Source: Liquidambar formosana (Eukaryota; Streptophyta; Magnoliopsida; Saxifragales; Altingiaceae). Taken from it: a DNA stretch of 64,000 bases. Where the stretch lies: the NCBI GenBank assembly GCA_039720395.1, contig CM077827.1:22720375-22784374 (forward strand), read 5' to 3'. The notes beneath the pieces are model-generated. The model did not search any database. It was not told the origin of the DNA and saw nothing but the letters and a program-made list of their open reading frames with translations. Below are positions 1 through 10,729 of the stretch, piece by piece; the stretch's first letter is position 1; the number at the start of each line of letters is the position of its first letter. A program made the position numbers and the translations under genes.

Positions 1-571
1 CACGAACAAAATAGCCTCTTATTCCCCCCCTCTGATGCCAACACCTTTTATGCAGCTAAATCTGAAGCCACTAAAGCACATTCCAGCCTTAATGAGAATC
101 TACCAAGAAACAAAGAAGCATAGCAACATCCTTCCCATCCATCTTAGCAACCTAATAGCATGAGATGCAACCAAAACTTGCTTCCAACCCCAAACAACTT
201 TTCCAATAAATTCTCATAAAGAAATCCAGCCATGTTGAAAATCAACTCATGACCGATGAAGTACAACAACTATTTTACCCAAACATTTTATAATTTTTTC
301 TAACAAAACAAAATTTTAATCCTATCCTGCCAAATACAGCAAAACACAAAACCTCCTAATCCACACCTTCAAAAACACCTTATAGTATTTGTGTTTTTCT
401 GATATGGCATTGTGATTGGGATGTTATAGCATTCATGTTTTTCTCTAATATTTATAGGGGAGGTTTGGGTAGATTCTCATCATGACTGGAATGTGCTTTG
501 GTGGCTTTAAATTTAGCTGCATAAAGGGTGTTGGCATCAGAGGAGGGAAATAAGAAGCTATTTTGTTCGTG
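1..571. repeat. Fold-back (long inverted repeat) element
   Basis: Bases 1-106 and about 468-571 are near-identical reverse complements with roughly ten mismatches, separated by about 360 bp of AT-rich DNA without a coding frame. The arms include the motif GATGCCAACACC. The outer limit on the left lies at or beyond the window edge, so target-site duplications cannot be judged. A non-autonomous TIR transposon is the simplest reading, but the superfamily is unknown. Confidence 0.75.
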
Positions 572-2813
572 TCTTTCTTGCTGCAAAAGCTACAGGACTT
601 AGTTTAAAGGTGGGTTCATACTATAATTTACCATTTTTGGAGACATGGAAAACCCATTTCAACTAAGCCAAATAGTTGTATTAATCTTATCTTTGTAAGG
701 GTAAGGTTTTTGTTATAAACCCAAAATTTTGATGCTAAATAGGAATTTGGTTACAAACTTCCTATACAATGCGAGTGTATGCTTTGCCCCACTTTTTAGG
801 GCTTTAGTATTGTAAATGATTGCTCCATTAAGTATATGAGTATGGTAACATGTTATTTGAAATGGCTTAAGTTAACATCACGAGCGTAAACGATAATTTC
901 ACATCAAAACATATATAACTACATTTTCTGACTGTTATAGTCGACCATAATCAAGTTGATGCCTTTTGGTTTAGGAAGAATCAACTATAACATTGCGAGT
1001 GTGAGTTTTGACCCATTTTTTAGGTCTTTAGTATTGTAAATGATTGCTCCATTAAGCACATGAGTATGGTAAAATCTTATTTGAAATGGCCTAAGTTAAC
1101 ATCACGGACGTAAACAATAATTTCACATCAAAACATACGCAACTACATTTTTTGACTGTTATAGTCGACCATAAACAAATTATAGTTAACTATAAATCGA
1201 TTCCGGAACTAAAATAAACTTTATGTTTGTTATAGTCGACTATAATGTTTGCCAGTCGACTATATTGAATGTTCAAACATCAACTTCAACTCTCTGTTTA
1301 TTATAGTCGACTATAAAATGATATAGTTGACTATAATTGGGCGAGAATACTTATGTGGCTGCCACATAGGCTCCACGTAAGCGGACATAAGCTACATAAG
1401 CTCTATGTCAGCTGCATGTGTTGCTCACGTGCGTTTTCCATCCAAAAACCTAACGGACATTGGTCCCTGTCCCACATTGCAACAAAAGTTCATAAATCAT
1501 CACTAAATTGAGACAATTCTAAGTTTATGGACCAAATTGAAACTACCCCCAAAGTTGAAGGTATTAAACCGTTATTAACCCAAAAGAAAATGTAGGAAAA
1601 CTACTCTGATTGTTCCTTCTGGTTCTTTTTTTTTTTTTTTTCCCTTAAAAAAAAAAATGATTGCATCATGCGTGCTGTGCAATGATTTTCAATAACTATT
1701 AACTAAAAGCAAAATGTAACATACACCAATTCTCAAACATTTGAATAAATCTTCCCATTGAATTTTATCTCATCAAAGGTCATTCATGGATTTTGGATAT
1801 AGTGCTGAGCTTAAAAAGTACACCACCGTGCTGAGTTTAAACTTTTATCTGCGATTCATATTTCTTTTTAAACCAACCTCTGAATTAAATAGTCATCTCA
1901 AGTAAACAATCCATACCAAAAATTAAGTTGATCCAAGATTGCTTTTTTTTTTTTTTTTCCAAAATTTATATTTTTTAATCAATAACAATCACTTATTTAT
2001 AGACATTTATGAATGAAGTACTTCTTAATCTCATATAAACTTAATTTTTGTCATGCAATCAAATTGAATCCAATGATTTGTCAAAATACGAGTAGTGAGT
2101 AAGAATTTTGAAATATACTTAATGCAATTGCATCAATTGCATTTAATATTAAAAAGACTCTATATGTAGGCTAGGCATCCCCTTACATCTACACCAAAAC
2201 TCTTACACCTTTTTCGAGCCATTGATCTCTTTAAATCTGTCTTATTTTATCCCTTTGACTAACGCATTCGGGTTGGGTTATACGGAGTAATAAAATCCAA
2301 AAACCATTCCATTTTTCCCTTTCTCTCCGTCTCTTTCCTCACTATCATACCTTGCAGCCTGCTTCTCCTCCACTTCTTACACTACACCATCAGCTCCTTC
2401 TCCGCGCTTCCAATAAACCTATTGTTCTACTTCTCCTCTCATTCTCTTCTCTTTATATAATATAACATTTTATGTCCCATCCTAGTTGGCCAAAAGGCAT
2501 GGGACCTTGCTCTACCAGTCAACTAGTAGCCCCTCGAGAGAGAAGACCCAATTTATAAAGAAAATCCTTAGAAAGATGTGAATCCCAAAACATAAAAAAT
2601 ACCGATATGCCATGGTTTCAATTTTGTTCCGGTGGTTTAGTCGGTTTTGGCTAAAACCACCAAACAAAACTAAAAAGTCTCATAACATATTGAAGATAAA
2701 AGGGGAAAAAATTAGTTAATTTCCCAATAACAATTAGATCAATAAAAGCAAATATAGAGAAAATAAAACAAAAAATAACAGATATTACATAAAAAAAAAC
2801 TAGTTAACCCTTC

Positions 2814-2859
<46 letters not shown>

Positions 2860-2904
2860 CTTTTTTCAGATTTATAGATCAAGAAAATCAATAAAAAAGA
2901 AAAT
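572..2904. other. Gene-free repeat-rich stretch
   Basis: No credible coding frame is visible. The stretch holds the duplicated palindrome-rich block described separately, poly-T runs near 1627-1641 and 1945-1959, and a poly-T run at about 2819-2859. The rest is AT-rich DNA resembling old transposon debris. Confidence 0.6.
768..1345. repeat. Tandem duplication with palindromes TATAGTCGACTATA
   Basis: A block of about 190 bp (about 768-957) recurs at about 994-1174 with some 85-90% identity, a period of about 225 bp. Each copy ends in TATAGTCGACCATA. Downstream come TATAGTTAACTATA (about 1184), perfect 14-bp palindromes at 1231-1244 and 1302-1315, a partial copy near 1253 and a TATAGTTGACTATA variant near 1322. 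The cluster resembles the palindrome arrays in LTR U3 regions elsewhere in this window, but no LTR boundaries were found here. Confidence 0.7.
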
Positions 2905-2909
2905 ATATA

Positions 2910-3887
2910 TGTTTATAGGGAAATTCTCTGAGTTCATTGGAGTAGAACAATGTGTTGGTGAGGTCGGCATGTGAAGTGACACATCTGTGACATTGGACAG
3001 ATTAGTAGGGAGAATGAGCGATTGGTACGGAGTTGGCGAATGATTGAGAATCTTTTAGAGCTTAAGCTGAAAAGTGGAATAATGTCTTATTTTGGGAGAT
3101 ATTGGCTATAAACACCAACATTCCTCTCTAGTTTTTGAGAAGGTTTCTGATAATCCCTTTTTTTCCTATTTCCAAATCCCATCCCTTAAAGGAGACCTAG
3201 ACCCCTTTTTTATAGTGGAGTTGTGATGACCTCTTAGGAGGGTGTGATATGACCTCTTATAGGTTGCCTAATGTGACGTATCAGAGGGACAATTAATGCC
3301 CTAAGTGTCGTAGGTGCTCAGAATAGCAGGGGTAACCTACGCCTATTGACTCCTGTTATGTCATATCAACCATTCCCATTGTCAGACCTCAGGAGGCCCT
3401 AGGTCCTTGTCTGGGTAGTCGTTAGTGTACCTCCTTGCTTTTGCCTAAACTCATGCCAGACATCAATTCCACCTAAGTTCATTCCAAATTTAGCCAAAGC
3501 ATGGAAGAGGGGGATCGCTCTTCGAGCCAACCTTGAGCTTTCTCTTCTATGACCTCGCTTTTCTCAATCTCTGCCCTCCATACTGTACAATTAAATTCCC
3601 CTATCTGATTTGTTGTGGTTGATTTCTTGACCTCGGGGTTGATCCCCTTCGAGGTCTCTCCCTATCTTTATCTTTGAGATTTGGGCCATTCGAGGTTTGG
3701 GCTCTATTGCGGATTGTCTCAAATCTGTTTTAGATTTATCGCGGTTATCTTGATCCTTCTCACAACCTATACATGGCTTCGGGATATGCACGTAGCAAAG
3801 CGACACCTGGCTTTTGGCTCCAGCTTGGAGTCGAGTTCAAGTCTTGACACTTGTCGTGTGTTTGACCTAAAATTCCTCATGTCTACA
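2910..3887 (-). mobile_element. Probable solo LTR, 978 bp
   Basis: The segment starts TG and ends CA and is bounded by ATATA on both sides (2905-2909 and 3888-3892), consistent with a 5-bp target duplication. Read on the minus strand it begins TGTAGACATGAGG. A TATAAAAAAGGGG motif on the minus strand near 3200-3213 could be the LTR TATA box. No internal retrotransposon sequence adjoins it, hence a solo LTR. The target duplication is low-complexity, so the boundaries need a second copy to confirm. Confidence 0.6.
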
Positions 3888-3892
3888 ATATA

Positions 3893-4727
3893 CAAGAGCA
3901 GCTCTTTAAAGTTCAGAGATAATTTTCAACAACCAAACAGGGATGATGAAGCTGAAAAGTGATAACATCAACCACAAACCTGAAGATCTTATGATCGATT
4001 CTGTTGCCGATGATGAGAATAGCTCGAATCAGATCTGAACCAAAGTCACTTTGGACTAACCTATTTGTGGACTTAAAGATCCAGCAATTGATTCCGTAAT
4101 CGGGGCGATGAAAATGGCAGTGAGCAGCGATGGTGAGGCAGTGACAATGAGCAGCAGTGATATCAACAATATTGAGCAGCGGCTGCGGCAGTAAACAACA
4201 ACAATGGTGAGCAATAGCAGTGGGATTATCTTTGTCCATCAAGCGCTATCATCTACTGTCCATTGATACCGTCCATTGAGAAAGTAGGGGAGAAGAGATC
4301 AAAAGAGGGTTAAGGTTAGGGTTTCTTGACTGATGGTGGAAGGGAAAGGGTGAGTCTCGAGAGGCAACAGGGAAATCATAAGGTTTTAGGGTTTTTTGCT
4401 TATACTAATTATAATACACGTGTGTTGCACGTGAATTATTTTTGTAAAAAAGAATTTCTTAAAAGATCAACATAAAAATAATTTGTTCGTAAAAGGTTAT
4501 TGGCATAAAATCTTATTATATTTTGTTCTTTGAATATGTAACATCAATGCATGAAAAATTGATAAAAATATACAAATATATATGTATCATGATCACCGGC
4601 TCAGTGTGCCAACCTAGTTGGTTGGGATGCTAGTTTCTTCTCCAATGCTTTATGCTCTTCAATTTTATTTTATTTTTTTGAAAAAAAAAAAATTCATGAT
4701 CACCCATTAAACCAAACATAAAAAGTG

Positions 4728-4763
<36 letters not shown>

Positions 4764-5672
4764 TGTGGTCTATGAAGAAAAACAAATAGTAGAAGAACAA
4801 CTCCAGATACCTGGCAAAGACACTGTAGAAGAAGACCTAGTTATAGCATACTTTTTCCCCCCTAATTCTCCGCTAATGTATTTTCTTCCAAAGATTGCTG
4901 TGTTGTACCAATCATAGTCCTCTTTGTGATACTCAAAGAGATTAAATTTTTAAGAGAGTTTTATCAAATTTAATTAATTTAATATCAATTTTTTTCATTA
5001 TCAAGACACAAACAATAAAATAATTCTACCCAACAAACCTAAATACAACTATTTGGCTCTTGATTGAGTTGAAATTTTTATTTCTTTCAAAAGAAAAACA
5101 ACAAAAAGCAAAAGACAAAAAAAACTGTCCTCTTTCACTTTATTTTCTTTCATTTTCTCTATAAAACTCAACAATACCAAGATCCTCCCACAACATATCA
5201 TGCATGCAAATCTGGAAATTGAGTAAATAAAATAATTCTCACAACATATAATTATTATTTTTTTAAGGGAAGAAAGCAAAATTTGGTTCAGATATTCAAA
5301 ATCCAAAAATTTAACAAACCAAAACTAAATCATAATTATAAAAATTCAAGGAAAACAACTAAAAAAATTCAAAGAAATATTACCCTATATATCATTTTCT
5401 TTTCTTCAAGTTTCTTGACGTTTGAGAGTGGTAATGGAGTAGTTTTATTTTGCAAGTATGTGGCTGTTGAAGAATCCAAGCTATTCTACTACTTGATTGA
5501 GTCATAAGAGAACCCCGAGGAGGATCCTCTAATTCTTTGGCCGGTATAGGTTCCGTCGTTCCAGAAAATTAGAAAACAAGGATGAGAAACGTTTGGGGAT
5601 GTTATGGAGTAAAACAAGGAGGAGAAACGTTTGGGGATGTTATGTTATGGAGTATTGGATTTAGCGATTTCT
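3893..5672. other. Gene-free stretch with TA microsatellite
   Basis: There is no recognisable gene. A (TA)n run of about 30 bp lies near 4730-4760. A short duplication of GAGAAACGTTTGGGGATGTT occurs near 5584 and 5620. The short open frames here have no family features. Confidence 0.6.
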
Positions 5673-5687
5673 AAGTATATGCCAAAG

Positions 5688-6020
5688 TAACCACAAGATG
5701 TGGCTCAGATGGCCTCATGGTTGGAATACCAACAATGAGGTCTTGGGTTCAAATCTTGTGACCAGCCCTCCAGGAACAATAAGTGTAGTAAAGGTTGGTA
5801 GGACATACCTCCATTGACGGGTAATCAATTCCTGGATCTGGGTGTGGGTATGAATCCCCGCCACTGTGCAAGTCCGTGACTTACTGGTGTGTGTGTTGTG
5901 GGGCCGGTGCACACATCCGGGGTTTGCCTCTCTGTCCTACTCCAGTTAACGGCATTAGGTATCGATTCCGAAGTCGTGGAAGACAGGCTGAGGGGATTCG
6001 TCCTCGTATCCAAAAAAAAA
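5688..6020 (+). mobile_element. tRNA-derived SINE with target-site duplications
   Basis: The 333-bp element is flanked by the same 15 bases, AAGTATATGCCAAAG, at 5673-5687 and 6019-6033; the first AA of the right copy overlaps the A tail. A pol III-like A box (TGGCTCAGATGG, about 5701) and B box (GGGTTCAAATC, about 5747) sit near the 5' end, as expected for a tRNA-derived head. The 3' end is an A run (6012-6020). Short open frames overlapping it are not genes. Confidence 0.88.
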
Positions 6021-6033
6021 GTATATGCCAAAG

Positions 6034-6732
6034 AAGAAGAATCATATGTAAATACGTTTTCATGAACTATTAGAGTAATATAGGGTTTTGAATTAATGAA
6101 CTAGGATATTATAGTCTAATTTTAAATGAGGGTAGAATAGTCAATCAAAAGTTTTTCTAACTTACAGACTTTTATAGGTAAAATATAGATATAGCCCCTT
6201 AGATGGTGTCGTTTTAAGAATAAATCTAACAACTTATAAAAACTAGGTTCAATTTGGTCGGTTTCGGTGTAAATGTGAGGTGAACCATTGACCGAATCGA
6301 AAATTGAAATTTTGTAAAATATAACTAGTAATCAAGCACAAGCGATGCGTGTTCAACACATCTTTTCAAGTTTTCACTCCATCAGTGGAACTGTTATGTC
6401 AGTTTCCAAGTTTTTAAACTGTATGTGTGTGTGTGGGAGAAAATTAAGGGGAAACAGGTTGTGGGTTTTTTAAAGTTGGTAAAATTACCAAATTGTCTCT
6501 TAGTTTTATTAACTTATAAGGGTACTTTTGTACTTTTAGGTATAGTCCAACCACAAAGCAAATTGGCTTTATATAGTAGTATAGATACTGAACCAACCGT
6601 AGTATGGGAAAAAACTAGCCGAAACCAGCCAGTTCGGTTCGGTTTGATTTGGTGCTTCGGTTTTTTCGGTTTTGCTTACATCCCTAGCTTTAGGTTACAC
6701 TTTACTACCTTACTTATAAATGGGTGTTCTAA
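6034..6732. other. Gene-free, probable DNA-transposon remnant
   Basis: AT-rich DNA. Sequence around 6240-6300 (GGTCGGTTTCGG) and 6620-6695 (TTCGGTTCGGTTTGATTTGG and neighbours) has the CCGAA/TTCGG-rich look of non-autonomous DNA elements common in plants, but termini were not resolved. No gene is seen. Confidence 0.4.
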
Positions 6733-7307
6733 GAGCATCTCGAGCGGTGAGCGGTGAGCTATAACCTGTGCTATTGCTATATTATAACATTTAGCACAAG
6801 TTGGGCTGCTCTAATGGTGTGCTAAAAATACCAATAACTCACCCTTTTGCCAACTATAGCACAAGGATGAGCTATTGCTATATTTGCCATGTCAGCTCTC
6901 CTCTATTTCTTAAAAACCAAACACCACCAGCAACTGTGAAAAATACAATATTTCTCTTTCTCCATTTCTCTTCCAAAAAAATTTCAAAAACCAAACAGCC
7001 TAATTTGTTTTATTTGTTTTATTATTATTTTGGATAGTTGGATAGGTTATTTGTTTTGTTTTGTTTTGTTTGTTTTGTTTTTTTTTTTTTTTTCAAATTT
7101 ATTTTGGTTGGAACAATGGAAGTTGGAAGATGGTAGTTAGTAGTTTATAAAAAAAAATTAAGGGAATTGAGGTTGTGGCAAAAAATAGCACACTACGTCA
7201 TTTGGCACCATTGGAGAACCTTATGCAAAATTATAGCATTTGGCACTGTAGCATATGCTAAAATAGTAATAGTACAAGTAATTTAACTCACATCACTGGA
7301 GATGTTC
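6733..7307. mobile_element. PIF/Harbinger (Tourist-like) MITE
   Basis: A 575-bp non-coding element is bounded by the trinucleotide TAA (6730-6732 and 7308-7310). Its ends are inverted repeats, GAGCATCTCGAG on the left and the complement GAACATCTCCAG on the right. A TWA target duplication with GAGCATCTC-type termini is the known signature of Tourist-like elements. Internal copies of the AGCACAAG/GCTATTGCTA motif and a poly-T run (about 7079-7093) are present. Confidence 0.75.
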
Positions 7308-7310
7308 TAA

Positions 7311-8255
7311 TAGAGCTGAGCTAAAGTAACAAATATTAATGTTTTAATATTATTTTATACATTTTAATATTTTAATGTTGGTTTCCAATTTTTTCGTTCA
7401 GGAGTGTTGGAAAATTTGGGAGGTAAAAATCCCAAATTTTTATTCACCTAAAAAGATTTGTTACCTCTCTTCTCTCACTACAGATTTAAAGAGAGAGAAA
7501 GTGGTAGCTATTTTTTTGTTTTTTTTTTTTTCTTGTCCTTTGCTACCTCTCACTACAGCTTTCATTATTTTTTATTTTTTTATTTTTTTGAGATTTTTCT
7601 CCATGTGTTTCCCTGGAATGTAGTTGTCCAAAAATTTTCAAATGGGAAAAACGTTCTCCTAGAAAAAGCAAAATGCAAAATTTTGGATCTTACTAGAGAA
7701 CTCAACTAAATCACCAAGTAACCGCATAAGGCTCGGCTTAGCTAAGAGGTTTTAACGAAGTATCCTAAGGTTTAATATTCAAATTTCTTTCTTTTCCTTC
7801 ATTTTATGAGCAACCAAACGGACCATAAATAGTTCTAGTTTTCTCTTACTGTCTTTTTTTCTTGGCAAATTTTCCCATTCTCCCCACGATAAACATATTT
7901 TCCGTCCAAAGAATGGTTTTTGATTTGTTCAATTATTGTTTGCCATAAGTTTGATTTTCATCTTTTTTTCCTACGGTTTGTAGTTTGATTTTATGGATCT
8001 CGAGTGATTGGAATGTATGGAGTTGGGGCTTGAGAGAAAGGGTGTCGTAGGAGTGAAAAAAGAGTCCAGAGAAATAGGTAGTGAATGAAACTAGTTTTGG
8101 GTTTTACTCTAACCTGACCCACAAACTCTAACTAAATTTCAGCACCTGATTGCAGTTTGGTGGGCTATGGAACTAGGTTATGAAGGCCAGAAGGGCTGAT
8201 AAAGCTTTGGTTGAACTAGGAAAAAAAAATTTCATGTAAGAATAAAAGGAAGAAC
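7311..8255. other. Gene-free stretch
   Basis: AT-rich sequence with T-runs near 7510-7530. The open frames at 7375-7709 are low-complexity phenylalanine/leucine stretches and show no conserved domain. Nothing else is recognisable. Confidence 0.5.
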
Positions 8256-8261
8256 AATACC

Positions 8262-8409
8262 ACTGCATCAAGTAGTCTAGTGGTGCCAAGTTTGGGCCAA
8301 CACGCCTTTATGCATCTGTTCGAGTCCTTAGATCCCCACTCATGAGACGGTGTTCACTCATCTTTCCATTGGTTGCCCCAAATGATTAGGGGCCGGGAAA
8401 AAAAAAAAT
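8262..8409 (+). mobile_element. Short tRNA-related SINE-like element
   Basis: An A-box-like TAGTCTAGTGGTGCC lies near 8275 and a B-box-like GTTCGAGTCC near 8318. The segment ends in GGCCGGG plus an A run at about 8398-8408. This is the layout of a short tRNA-derived SINE. Only a 5-base match (TGCAT) could be found as a target duplication, so the left boundary is uncertain. Confidence 0.55.
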
Positions 8410-8429
8410 GCATGTGTCGATTAGAAAAA

Positions 8430-8710
8430 ACTATTCTAAACTTCAGGTTGAGTTTCACTTTAATACTCTCAACTTCAAAACTAGTCAAAATTGATCCTAA
8501 ACTATATGCATGTGTCAATTGAGTACATTACGCTGACGAAGGGTATTAAATTGTCATATGTGTATAGTTTAGAATCCATTTTGACTAATTTTGAAGTTGA
8601 TGGTACTAAATTATCATATAATTTAGGATTTATTTTGACTGATTTTGAAGTTGAGGGTAGTAAAGTGAAAATGGATGTAACATAAAGTTAAGGCTAGGAC
8701 ATACAGGTTT
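8430..8710. repeat. Short palindromic element (inverted and direct copies)
   Basis: Sequence near 8437-8505 (CAACTTCAAAACTAGTCAAAAT) recurs as its reverse complement near 8557-8612 and again in the same inverted sense near 8625-8675. Its right end, GTAATTTACCC, resembles the terminus of the large TIR element in intron 11 of the GCP6 gene. It is probably a MITE. The open frame across it is incidental. Confidence 0.5.
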
Positions 8711-9024
8711 CTGTAATTTACCCATTAAAAAAAAGAAGAAAAAACAGTGTTTAAGGATGTCACAGAATCTTGTAAGAATAGATCATTATATAACAACTTG
8801 GATTTATTTATTTATTTCTTTCTCTTTTGCTAATCAAGATACACACTCACCCAATGTACTTACGCATCTAAAGAGAGTCGAACTCCCAACTTCTTGAAGC
8901 CCTTCTCCCAAGTTAATAAAATGTGCAATCCAGGAACAGGGTAAATAAAATGGGAGGGAATATCTTGCTAATTAAGTTTCCATCCAACTAATATGGGAAA
9001 TCCCTTGGCATTGGAATTCTATGG

Positions 9025-9064
<40 letters not shown>

Positions 9065-10164
9065 TACGAGAGTAGCATTTTCCGATTTGCTTTCAACTAT
9101 TTCATTGAACAGATCACATGGCAAACCTTATACTCCTTGAATTTCTCCCCACAACACAACTAATTAAAGTTGCTAGAAAAATGAACCACCAAAGTGAAGC
9201 TTTTATATCCAAAACAAGGTCTTCTAATATATGGTTTCAAACTACTAATAAAATTATTTTCCAATACTGATGCTGAAGCGCTCATGACTTCACTGGTTAT
9301 TTATTTATTTATTTTGTCCTTCGATAGAATTGGACTCACATAATGCGTTCCATCATAACCACAAATATTTTACTATTAGGCTAAGACAATTATCTTTTAA
9401 AAAAATAATTTTAAATAAAATTACAATTTTATCCATCAACTTTCATTCGAGAACACTTTAATTGCCCTGCCCCTATTTTGTTTTTGAACACTTTGATCCC
9501 CTCAAGTTAGGGAAAATGACACTTTACAGCCTTTTGCCAGTTAACCAAGCTATTTGATATTTTTGATGAAAAATGGTCACGTGCACGTGACGCACAAAAA
9601 ATATTTTAAAGACAAAAATGCCCTTGTGATGAAGACAATTTTGTCATCTCATTTTTTTTTTAGGGTGCGAACAATCTTGATTTCACTGACATATGGCCGG
9701 TAAAGGTATATATATTTGTAAAATCATTGTTTTGTTAACGCCGTAGGTGTTAAATACATTTTACCTAACATAAAGGGATCAAGTTGAGGTTTTCATTGAT
9801 CTGGAATGTGACATTCTCGACCAGACAATTTTAATTTCTTTCTTTTCTCTACTTTATTATTTGTTTGTTTGTTTTTTTTATTCTCTTTTAATAAAACTTG
9901 GGCTATATAAGCACATGATTTCGGGTTCCTAGGTGTCAACGTTGTTTTTATGCTTGGATTCTCGTTGATGCTTTATGCCTCCCTTCTAAATAAATAAAAG
10001 AGGGTATCAAGTGTTGAAAATAAAATAGGGGGTGCAACGTGTTTTTTAACGAAAGTTGAAGGAGGAACTCTAATGTCCCTAGCTTTTGAATGTGAAATTC
10101 CCATTTATACCCTTTCATGTAATAAAATATTTCTCAACTAATGGTTTTCATTAGTAAAGCCAAA
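8711..10164. other. Gene-free stretch with a long poly-A run
   Basis: It contains a 38-base A run near 9023-9060 that may be the tail of an old retroelement. No coding frame or clear element boundary is visible. The portion 9430-9830 has the ACTTTGATCCCCTCAAGTT phrasing of TIR-element ends, unresolved here. Confidence 0.45.
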
Positions 10165-10525
10165 GAGCATCTTAAATCTCTCATGGCGTCTTCTTTCAGT
10201 CTGCATAACGTTTCCGTTTTGGTTGCTGTATGTACAACTCTTCACAATGGATCATATCGAGCTTGACAAAGCTTTCTCAAAAGTTCAAATTGAAGGAGAT
10301 TCTCAACTCATAATTTGAATGTGCCAAAGATCAACATACAATTATCTTGGGAATTATTCTATGCTGGCTGTATTTGGAAACTTGCTGAAAAAATTGAATC
10401 AATTGATTTCTGACATTTTTTAAGACAAGCAATAGGGCTGCAGATTATGTTGCCAGAACGTCACTTTAGATCTAATCCTTGTATTTGGGTAGATAGATTT
10501 TCTAATATTCTCTAAAAATTTGCAC
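10165..10525 (+). pseudogene. RNase H-like relic of a non-LTR retroelement (RVT_3 type)
   Basis: The plus-strand translation around 10255-10310 gives a V/I-x-I-E-G-D-S-Q-L-I-I stretch. After stops and a frameshift comes N-R-A-A-D-Y-V-A-R near 10434-10462. These are the characteristic strand and C-terminal helix motifs of the RNase H-like domain found in plant LINE-derived proteins. At least three in-frame stops and one frameshift break it. It is a dead fragment; no flanking reverse transcriptase was found. Confidence 0.65.
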
Positions 10526-10729
10526 GGAAGACAGTGATTGTGTAATATATGTTTCCTTACTTTTTAAATTGTTTAATGATATTTGAGTTTATTAAAAAAA
10601 ATAATAATAAATTAAATTACATCGACAAATATAAATTGTGAAGCCCCTTTATTTACTTAATGCATTTGCAAATACAGGCCATGCCTCGGTAATTAGCAAG
10701 CATACAGAAGAAACATGATTGCAAGACAC

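Noticed and set aside
5701..5760. tRNA gene
   Set aside because: A and B boxes are present but no cloverleaf closes; the segment is the head of a SINE.
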